Shown: positions 41,022-48,221 of the stretch, one piece after another
Numbering within the stretch: position 1 is the stretch's first letter
Layout: every line of letters starts with the position of its first letter
Assembly: GCA_041191405.1 (NCBI GenBank)
Contig: JBEEOW010000028.1
Coordinates: forward strand, 1 to 48,221
Direction of reading: 5' to 3'
Length of the DNA stretch: 48,221 nt
From: JBEEOW01 sp041191405
Lineage (GTDB): Bacteria > Bacteroidota > Bacteroidia > Cytophagales > UBA9547
Made by a program: the position numbers and the translations under genes
The notes under the pieces: generated by a model
Seen by the model: only the letters and a program-made list of their open reading frames with translations
Databases searched by the model: none
What the model was told of the DNA's origin: nothing

Positions 41022-44000
41022 TTATTTAATAACTGTAAGTTTAATATTACTTACGTTACTACCATTAGTTAAACGAACTATATATAAACCACTTGTAAGT
41101 TGAGAAGCATTTACTACAACATTGTAGTTGTTTCCTGCAATTACATCATCATTAAACGAAGTCATTACTTTGTTACCACTCAAATCAAATACTTCAATTG
41201 TAGCATTTTCATTTGATAAAGCATTAAAGTTAATGTTTGTTTCATTTGATAATGGATTAGGGAATGCAATCAAGTTAAGATTTGCAACTGTTTGATTTGC
41301 AGAATTATCTTCTCTTGTATTAATAGCATTTGTACATCCATTGCATAAGCTATTTGATGTAAATGTTACATAAGAATCGCCTTTAACAACGTTTGCAATT
41401 ACTAAACCTGTTATAGTTGTTGTATTTGAAATATTTCCATAAGCTGCAAAAGCACCTTTAGCCCATACTGTTGATGTTACATTTGAACCAGTTCCAATAG
41501 AAATAGCTCCACCGATATACATTGCTAAAGTTTTCTTATTGTTGTTAATAGTAACGTTGTTACCAATATTTATACTACCAGCAACTCGTAAATTTGCACA
41601 TGGAGAAGCAAATTCAACAGTAGTTCCATTTCCAATATTTAAGTGTGCTAAAGAAATGTTTTTAGCTTTAAATATAATTCTTGAATTTGAACCTACATTG
41701 ATAGCGTTAAATATCGAATCTGTAATTGTAATTACAGTTCCGTTAGCATAATTATTACTTGGACCATAAATTCCATTATGAGTCAAGAATGTTGGTAAAG
41801 TAACTGTTGCTGTACCATTGATAATTGTACTCACAGTTCCTCCCGTTGTGTTTACATTCGGACCTTTAACAAATGTTTTTGGACCTAAAACTGTACTTCC
41901 AGAGTTAATTTTTGCAATTCCTGAATGCATAATTCCAACACCACCATTTTCAACTTTACTATTTCCGGTTAAAGAGAAATGATTTTCAGCTAATACATTG
42001 TATGATGATAATAAATTAGACGCTACATAATTTACTGTTGTTGTAGTGCTTGCTTTACAACCATACATGTTTGTTGCTGTTACATTGAAATTACTTGAAT
42101 TGTAAACATTAATTGGATTGGTTGTTTCTCCAGTAGACCATAAATAGGTTACATTTTCATTTGAACTTGCAGTTAAAATGATTGCTCCACCTTGACAAAA
42201 CTCAGGTTGTAGTGATTGTTTAATGCTTACTGTAGGTATTGTTCCTATAATTGAAGCGGTTACATTTCCTGTTGAAATATTTCCATTTACATCAGTAATA
42301 GTTACAGTAACTGTATTTAATCCAATGTTCGTACAGTTAAATGTATTTGGATTTACAGTAACATTTGCAATACCACAAGCATCAGTTGAACCATTATTGA
42401 AGTCATTTCCAGAAACGTTTACAATGCCATTTACTAGTGTAAATGTGTTGTTTTTTAGTTTTATTACAGGAGCAACAGAATCAATTACAGTTACAATTGC
42501 AGTAGCTGAATTAGTGTTGCCATTTTTGTCGACCACAGTTAACACAACATTGTTAGCACCTACATTTGAACAGTCAAAATTGTATTTACTTAATGTAATT
42601 GAATCGATACCACAAGCATCAGATGAACCATTATTCAAATCTTCAACAGAAATACTTGCATTTCCAGAAGCATTTAAATACAACGTTTTGTTTTGAACTT
42701 TTGCTACTGGAGCAATAGAATCAATTACAGTTACAATTGCAGTTGCTGAATTAGTGTTGCCATTTTTGTCAACCACAGTTAAAACAACATTGTTAGCACC
42801 AACATTTGAACAGTCAAAATTTGATTTGCTGATTGAAATTGAATCAATACCACATGCATCGTTCGAACCATTGTTTACATCAGATACAGAAATAGAAGTA
42901 TTTCCTGATTCATTTAAGTAAACAGTTAAGTTGTTTGCTAATACATTTGGAACAATTGTATCAATTACATTTACAATTGCAATAGCTGAATTCGTGTTGC
43001 CATTTTTGTCAACCACAGTTAACACAACATTATTAGTACCTACATTTGAACAGTCAAAATTTGATTTGCTGATTGAAATTGAATCAATACCACATGCATC
43101 GTTCGAACCATTGTTTACATCAGATACAGAAATAGAAGCATTACCTGATTCATTTAAGAATAAAGTTAAGTTGTTTGCTAATACATTTGGAACAATTGTA
43201 TCAATTACAGTTACAATTGCAGTAGCTGAATTAGTGTTGCCGTTTTTGTCAAACGCAGTTAATACAACATTGTTAGCACCTACATTTGAACAGTCAAAAT
43301 TGTATTTACTTAATGTAATTGAATCGATACCACATGCATCAGATGAACCATTATTCAAATCTTCAACAGAAATACTTGCATTTCCAGAAGCATTTAAATA
43401 CAACGTTTTGTTTTGAACTTTTGCTACTGGAGCAACAGAATCAATTACAGTTACAATTGCAGTAGCTGAATTAGTGTTGCCGTTTTTGTCAACCACAGTT
43501 AACACAACATTATTAGCACCTACATTTGAACAATCAAAATGGTATTTACTTAATGTAATTGAATCGATACCACAAGCATCAGATGAACCATTATTCAAAT
43601 CTTCAACAGAAATACTTGCATTTCCAGAAGCATTTAAATACAACGTTTTGTTTTGAACTTTTGCTACTGGAGCAATAGAATCAATTACATTTACAATTGC
43701 AGTAGCTGAATTCGTGTTGCCATTTTTGTCAACCACAGTTAACACAACATTGTTTGCACCTACATTTGAACAGTCAAAAGTTGATTTGCTGATTGAAATT
43801 GAATCAATACCGCATGCATCGTTCGAACCATTGTTTACATCAGAAACAGTTAAAATAGCATTTCCATTTGCATCAAGTGGTAAAGTAACGTTTTTAACAA
43901 TTACTACGGGTTTAATGTTATCCACTACAGTAACATTAAATGAGCAAGAATTTGTATTTCCAGATGCATCGGTTGCAACATAAGTATTTGTAGTTACACC

Positions 44001-47000
44001 TACTGGATATTCTACATTATTTCCAAGTCCTGATGTTTGAGTCAATGTAACACCTGAACAATTATCATTTGCTGTGTGGTTTCCAAAATTTACAATTGCA
44101 CCACATTTATTAGCATCTACATTTTTTGTAATATCTGAAGCACAAATATTATTTGTACTACCTTTTACTACAACAACTGCAATTGCTAAATTTGGATCAT
44201 TGCTAGTTGCTGGTACACCAAATTGGTTGCATGAATACCACCAAGTTGCAGTTTGAGTAATGTAGTAAACACCTGGTACTGTTGGAGCAGTGAAAGTAGT
44301 ATTTACATTTCCCGAACCGCCACCTGCACTATGACATAATGAGAATACGTTATTAATTCCAATATAATGTTGAGTGATACAACCATTGCAGCCTGCTCCA
44401 CCATCAAATGATGCAGAATAATTACCTGTTAAAGCAATTGATGCTCCTGGATTAACTTCAATAAAGTTGCTACCACCATTTAATTTAACATTTGAATAAA
44501 TAGATTTTCTACCTAATTGGCTAATAGTTTTAGGTAAAGTAGGAATTGAATAATTAACAATACTTGGTTTAGTAGTGTCTTTTACTACTACGTTTATTGT
44601 ATCAAAGCTTACATTTCCTGAAATATCAGTTACCTTGTAAATTACAGAGTTGATTCCATTGTTTTCACAAGCAAAAACTGAGTTTGAAAGTTCTTTACTT
44701 AAAATAGAACAATTATCACTAGAACCATTTTCAATATCATTTACTGAAATATTTGCAACACCATTCGCATTTAGGTAAACAATAATATCTTTGCCTGATG
44801 CTAAAGGTAATTGATTATCATTTACTTGTACTTCAAATTTGCAAGTATCAACACCACATGCGTTTGTTGCTACTACTGTTACAAATGTTTTTCCAGTGTT
44901 AAATGATAAACTATCAGATGATACATTGCCATTTCCTAAAGTAGTTCCACTTAATGAATATGAATAGTTGATAGGAGATGTTCCTAATGAATTAGTGTTA
45001 AATTTAATTTTAGCATTACATGAATTTAAATCAGTATTTGCTAAAATATTATTATTGCAAACATTGAAATCTACTGGCAAACAAGTGATTTCAGCTGTTA
45101 AAGGAATTGTAATTTGACCTTCATCACAGTCATTTGAATTTAAGCTTAAGCTGGCATTATATGTACCAATTGCATTTCCTGTAAAATTGATAGTTATAGG
45201 AGTTGATGTACCTGCTGCTAAGCTATAATTATTTTGATTAACTGTAAATTTAAAGTTACTTGCTTGTGGGCCAGTGATAATTAAATTATTTAAGTTCAAT
45301 GTTCCATTACCAGTATTTGAGATAACAAAAGTTGAGGCGGTAGTAGTGTTTGGAAACACTTGTCCAAATGAACCTGAACCACTTATGTTAATTTCAGGAG
45401 CTAAGTTTGTTACAACAATAGGAGATGAAGTCGCTGAACATCCAAATAAATCCACAACTTTAACTTGATAATTTCCAACTGTAGTTGCATTGAAAGTTTG
45501 TTGAGTAGCATTTGGAATATTAGCACCGTTTAACATCCATTGATAAATACTTGATTCACTTGCTGAAAGCAATACATTGTTACCTGGAGCACATAAAAAG
45601 GTACTACCTGTTGGAGTAGTATTTACTACAGGGTTATTGTTTACAGTTACTAAAGTGTTCGAAGAAATACCAGAACATCCGCCTGAATTTGATACTTCTA
45701 CTTGATAGTTTCCTGTTGTAGTAGCAATATAAGTTTGAGATGTTGCACCATCAATAGCAGTTCCATTTTTAAACCACTGATATGAATCACCTAGGTTTGC
45801 TGACATTGGTACTGTTTGACCTTGACATACTGTAGTTTGACCAGCTACAATAATAGCAGCAGGTGAAACTGTTACAACTGCATTACAAGTTGATACATTT
45901 CCTGAACGGTCAGTTACTTTTAATGTAACATTATTATCACCAATATTTGCACAAGTAAATGTTATTGATTCTTGATTGTTGATTTCTAAAGAACCAATTC
46001 CACATGCATCACTACTACCATTGTCAATCATAGCAGCAGTTACAACTACTGTACCGTTTGGACTTAAAGCAACTGTTATATTTTTACAAATAGCAGTTGG
46101 TAACGAATTATCTACTTGTGAGCTTGTATTTCTATGAAAACGAATAGTGTTACTTGAAATACCACTTGTAGCAAGATCTGGTACAAAGTCGCCATCTAAA
46201 TCACCAATAACAATACCACTCACTTCAGCTTGTCGTGAAGAAGTATAGTCAATTCTACTACCGAACGAAATTACACCTGCACCAGTACTTGTATTAGGAT
46301 AAACTGAGAATACGTTTACACCCAAAGATTTAGTTACTATATCAGGATATCCGTCACCATTCACATCACCAACTTGAATACGATAATTACTTACAGGGGC
46401 TACAAGGTTTACAGTTGTAGCAAATGAAATATTTCCAACAGTTGAAGTATTTCTATAGATTGCAGTATTTGTAGCGCCGTTAAAGTTACAAGTTGTTAAA
46501 TCAACTTTTCCATCTTTATCAAAATCTGCAATTTGGCATCTATATGGGTATGTACCTCCTGAATTCCAATATTCTGGAGCTTCAAATGCAAAAGTATTGC
46601 TTAATGAATTAGTAATGTTTCTCAAAGATACTGCTCTGTTTCCATCGCCTTGTGTAGCCAAAATATCTGTTTTGCCATCACCATCAACATCTGCACATTG
46701 TAATCCTGTTGATCTGTAACCAACACCTATTGCAATGTTGTTTGTGAATGAAATAACACCAGTACCAGAGCTGGTATTTAACATGGTAACAATGCTTGAA
46801 TTGCTTCCTACTGCAATATCAATTTTTCCATCATTGTTAAAATCACCTGTTGCAATTTGATAAGTTCCACCAACTGTGAAGTTAATTGCAGGAGCAAATG
46901 TGAAATTTCCAGGCGTACTTGTGTTTCGTACTACAGCTACATTTCCATTGCTTGCTACAACAATGTCACGTTTTCCGTCACCATCCATATCTGCTACAGC

Positions 47001-47546
47001 AACACTGCTTGAAGCAACTAAAATGTTTTGTCCAGAAAAACTGATATTACCAGGTGTACTATTGTTTTTGGCAATTGTAATACCACTAGTTGTTGCAGAA
47101 ATCACATCAGGCTTTCCATCAAGATCTAAATCTTGTGAAAGCATATTGTAAGCTCCGTACACCCCTGCAAGTTCTTGAGCTACATTTTGATATGTAGTTG
47201 AAGTAAGAGGAGTAGGGCAAAATATTCCATTAAATGGAACTTGAGAATATGCAGTTTTATTACAATTGTTTTTTACAGAAATTAATGAAGTAGTTGCCCC
47301 TACTGGTGCAATAACAGTCAGTTTTCCAAACGATGCACTAATTACTTGTGCTTTTGTAGCACCAAAGAATACTTGGTTGTTTGAAGGGATTGGGTCAAAG
47401 TTGGCTCCTGTAATTGTAACAGTACTACCAATAAAGCCAGTATTTGGTGCAAAACTATTTATTGTTGGTGCATCACATTGGCTATATCCTGCAAATGAGG
47501 TTATAGATAACCCTAAAACTAGGAGTGATTTTTTTATAAACGACAT
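41022..47546 (-). CDS. Giant multidomain adhesin-like protein with T9SS sorting domain
   Basis: This 2174-residue secreted protein has a signal peptide (1-23). The order is: an IPT/TIG domain (about 24-100, S-F-A-P-N-T-G-F-I-G-S), seven FG-GAP/VCBS-like repeats with D-x-D-x-D-G-x-x-D calcium sites (about 130-475), a HYR-like domain, two Ig-like domains (W-F-K-N-G, W-M-L-N-G), a 'choice-of-anchor D'-like domain, further HYR-like domains, about seven tandem 80-residue repeats (about 1210-1770), a region near 1950-2080 of short hydrophobic turns, and a T9SS type A sorting domain at the end (F-P-N-P-L, V-F-D-L-S-G, G-L-Y-I-V-R-L). It should be exported by T9SS and attached to or released from the cell surface. 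Binding partners are unknown. Confidence 0.9.
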   Translation of the reverse strand: MSFIKKSLLVLGLSITSFAGYSQCDAPTINSFAPNTGFIGSTVTITGANFDPIPSNNQVFFGATKAQVISASFGKLTVIAPVGATTSLISVKNNCNKTAYSQVPFNGIFCPTPLTSTTYQNVAQELAGVYGAYNMLSQDLDLDGKPDVISATTSGITIAKNNSTPGNISFSGQNILVASSSVAVADMDGDGKRDIVVASNGNVAVVRNTSTPGNFTFAPAINFTVGGTYQIATGDFNNDGKIDIAVGSNSSIVTMLNTSSGTGVISFTNNIAIGVGYRSTGLQCADVDGDGKTDILATQGDGNRAVSLRNITNSLSNTFAFEAPEYWNSGGTYPYRCQIADFDKDGKVDLTTCNFNGATNTAIYRNTSTVGNISFATTVNLVAPVSNYRIQVGDVNGDGYPDIVTKSLGVNVFSVYPNTSTGAGVISFGSRIDYTSSRQAEVSGIVIGDLDGDFVPDLATSGISSNTIRFHRNTSSQVDNSLPTAICKNITVALSPNGTVVVTAAMIDNGSSDACGIGSLEINNQESITFTCANIGDNNVTLKVTDRSGNVSTCNAVVTVSPAAIIVAGQTTVCQGQTVPMSANLGDSYQWFKNGTAIDGATSQTYIATTTGNYQVEVSNSGGCSGISSNTLVTVNNNPVVNTTPTGSTFLCAPGNNVLLSASESSIYQWMLNGANIPNATQQTFNATTVGNYQVKVVDLFGCSATSSPIVVTNLAPEINISGSGSFGQVFPNTTTASTFVISNTGNGTLNLNNLIITGPQASNFKFTVNQNNYSLAAGTSTPITINFTGNAIGTYNASLSLNSNDCDEGQITIPLTAEITCLPVDFNVCNNNILANTDLNSCNAKIKFNTNSLGTSPINYSYSLSGTTLGNGNVSSDSLSFNTGKTFVTVVATNACGVDTCKFEVQVNDNQLPLASGKDIIVYLNANGVANISVNDIENGSSDNCSILSKELSNSVFACENNGINSVIYKVTDISGNVSFDTINVVVKDTTKPSIVNYSIPTLPKTISQLGRKSIYSNVKLNGGSNFIEVNPGASIALTGNYSASFDGGAGCNGCITQHYIGINNVFSLCHSAGGGSGNVNTTFTAPTVPGVYYITQTATWWYSCNQFGVPATSNDPNLAIAVVVVKGSTNNICASDITKNVDANKCGAIVNFGNHTANDNCSGVTLTQTSGLGNNVEYPVGVTTNTYVATDASGNTNSCSFNVTVVDNIKPVVIVKNVTLPLDANGNAILTVSDVNNGSNDACGIDSISISKSTFDCSNVGANNVVLTVVDKNGNTNSATAIVNVIDSIAPVAKVQNKTLYLNASGNASISVEDLNNGSSDACGIDSITLSKYHFDCSNVGANNVVLTVVDKNGNTNSATAIVTVIDSVAPVAKVQNKTLYLNASGNASISVEDLNNGSSDACGIDSITLSKYNFDCSNVGANNVVLTAFDKNGNTNSATAIVTVIDTIVPNVLANNLTLFLNESGNASISVSDVNNGSNDACGIDSISISKSNFDCSNVGTNNVVLTVVDKNGNTNSAIAIVNVIDTIVPNVLANNLTVYLNESGNTSISVSDVNNGSNDACGIDSISISKSNFDCSNVGANNVVLTVVDKNGNTNSATAIVTVIDSIAPVAKVQNKTLYLNASGNASISVEDLNNGSSDACGIDSITLSKYNFDCSNVGANNVVLTVVDKNGNTNSATAIVTVIDSVAPVIKLKNNTFTLVNGIVNVSGNDFNNGSTDACGIANVTVNPNTFNCTNIGLNTVTVTITDVNGNISTGNVTASIIGTIPTVSIKQSLQPEFCQGGAIILTASSNENVTYLWSTGETTNPINVYNSSNFNVTATNMYGCKASTTTTVNYVASNLLSSYNVLAENHFSLTGNSKVENGGVGIMHSGIAKINSGSTVLGPKTFVKGPNVNTTGGTVSTIINGTATVTLPTFLTHNGIYGPSNNYANGTVITITDSIFNAINVGSNSRIIFKAKNISLAHLNIGNGTTVEFASPCANLRVAGSINIGNNVTINNNKKTLAMYIGGAISIGTGSNVTSTVWAKGAFAAYGNISNTTTITGLVIANVVKGDSYVTFTSNSLCNGCTNAINTREDNSANQTVANLNLIAFPNPLSNETNINFNALSNENATIEVFDLSGNKVMTSFNDDVIAGNNYNVVVNASQLTSGLYIVRLTNGSNVSNIKLTVIK
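42241..43920 (-). repeat. 240-bp tandem repeats encoding 80-residue HYR-like units
   Basis: The text TCAATTACAGTTACAATTGC or a near copy recurs at 42481, 42721, 42961, 43201, 43441 and 43681, exactly 240 bp apart; degenerate copies precede (42241) and follow. Protein units carry D-A-C-G-I-D and F-D-C-S-N, so each has a cysteine pair. Two subtypes alternate: one with K-V-Q-N-K-T-L-Y-L-N, one with N-V-L-A-N-N-L-T. Confidence 0.95.
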
Positions 47547-47560
47547 GGAATTTTGAGAAT

Positions 47561-47989
47561 TTAATTAAGTTGAAGTTTGATGTCTAAATTCTCAGCATTA
47601 TAATCCGAAGGGATTTCAATTTTCAAGTTACTATTTTCACTTGAATCACAAGCAGCATTAATCATTGCAGCTACACCTAATGTCAAAGTAATTGTTTTTT
47701 CAATACTCTTACCAGTTGTTTTGTCTAAAATTGTAACCTTGAAATTTACATTTTTCTCTTCTGCATTTTCATTGAAGATTTTTAAATGTAATTGATGGTT
47801 TTCGTTTTCATCGCATTTAATTACTCTGCCCGAAAACTCAATGTGGGTTTTGGTTTCTTCCAATAGAAACCATTCTTTGGTTACCTTCGGGTAACTTTCA
47901 CTGGAGCCTGCAAACGAATAAGTTGCAACTCCACATGATAAGGAAATATAAATAATTATATTCCTTAATAGTTTTGTTCGTTTTTCCAT
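47561..47989 (-). CDS. Small secreted protein upstream of the giant adhesin
   Basis: This 142-residue protein has a signal peptide ending T-Y-S-F-A-G (about 28), and the mature part is strand-rich with K-T-H-I-E-F-S-G-R-V-I-K-C, two Cys, and a tail of L-D-I-K-L-Q-L. I recognise no family. It is 14 bp upstream of the 2174-residue protein and shares its promoter at 48030-48060, so the two are probably one unit. It may assist the giant protein's export or folding, but this is inference. Confidence 0.7.
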   Translation of the reverse strand: MEKRTKLLRNIIIYISLSCGVATYSFAGSSESYPKVTKEWFLLEETKTHIEFSGRVIKCDENENHQLHLKIFNENAEEKNVNFKVTILDKTTGKSIEKTITLTLGVAAMINAACDSSENSNLKIEIPSDYNAENLDIKLQLN

Positions 47990-48221
47990 TTAAATGGGGA
48001 TTAAATATATTTTATTTTTATACTTGTAACAAAAGTATCTTTAACTTTTAATTTTTCAAAGTATATATAATTATTTTTATATTAATTATTTTTTATTTAG
48101 GTATTTATAATTACTTGATTTTGGATTAAAATTGGTTTTATTTTTTGTTTATAGTAGTTAATATTGATTAAATTGAGATTTTAGTTGTATATACGTGTAT
48201 TTAAGTGTTTATTTTTGAATG
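47990..48221. other. AT-rich gap containing the adhesin-operon promoter
   Basis: Apart from the promoter at 48030-48060 I see nothing in this 232-bp stretch to the window edge. Confidence 0.5.
48030..48060 (-). promoter_or_regulatory. Consensus promoter of the adhesin operon
   Basis: Reading leftward, TTTG (48060-48057) is followed after exactly 19 bp by TACTTTTG (48037-48030), matching the Bacteroidota TTTG-N19-TAnnTTTG promoter completely. It is the best promoter match in the window and lies 41 bp before the ATG at 47989. Confidence 0.8.

Noticed and set aside
42223..43983. Several long open frames on the plus strand inside the giant adhesin gene
   Set aside because: They are antisense shadows that recur with the 240-bp period of the repeat; their translations repeat each other and match no family, while the minus-strand product has a clear domain order.

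Overview
The window looks like a chromosomal segment of an AT-rich member of the Bacteroidota. Supporting evidence: a 2174-residue secreted protein with a type IX secretion (T9SS) type A sorting domain, a gldA-gldF-gldG gliding-type ABC transporter cluster, a one-piece 1227-residue PurL, a 631-residue Bacteroidota-type amidophosphoribosyltransferase, and several promoters of the TTTG/TTG...TAnnTTTG type. It is mostly a housekeeping region with short gaps, but those gaps are unusually rich in repeats. I cannot place it more finely than the phylum.

Layout. 1-123 is the 3' end of a probable transposase. 350-2840 holds cysS and a glutaminyl-cyclase-like lipoprotein that overlaps it. 3214-6897 is purL. 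7190-9383 holds an SRPBCC protein, a small membrane protein and an MFS transporter. 9516-12274 holds an 18-repeat YwqK-type secreted protein and a thiolase. 12562-15885 is gldA-gldF-gldG, read leftward. Then come yajQ and a membrane pentapeptide-repeat protein. nuoM-nuoN-purF (17785-22942) read rightward, with nuoL missing. 23354-25349 is prephenate dehydratase plus an aromatic-type aminotransferase, read leftward behind a transcription attenuator. 25795-28261 holds a membrane protein, a cysteine-poor A-type Fe-S protein, an O6-alkylguanine methyltransferase and a PhyH dioxygenase. 28477-33127 holds a CAP/OmpA-like fusion, a glycosyltransferase and a secreted protein. 33255-36218 holds an ECF sigma factor with a small Cys-rich anti-sigma candidate, gmk and an M16 peptidase. 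36300-37524 is a zeta-type toxin with a small upstream partner. 37613-40879 holds an O-methyltransferase, a lytic transglycosylase with LysM domains and a lipoprotein. 41022-47989 is the giant T9SS-dependent protein and a small secreted partner.

Two things stand out. First, upstream of pheA on the minus strand there is a complete amino-acid attenuator. It has a TATCTTTG promoter box, a 16-codon leader peptide MEKFQPNSAYYFSFSS ending in a Tyr-Tyr-Phe-Ser-Phe run, a hairpin over the leader and an intrinsic terminator. It should couple phenylalanine/tyrosine synthesis to charged-tRNA supply. Second, at least twenty arrays of degenerate 7-bp repeats fill the gaps between genes. They often start at the base after a stop codon or end just before a start codon, and in several gaps they are arranged as inverted pairs. 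At least three other families of palindromic intergenic repeats are present as well. No tRNA, rRNA or CRISPR array was recognised.
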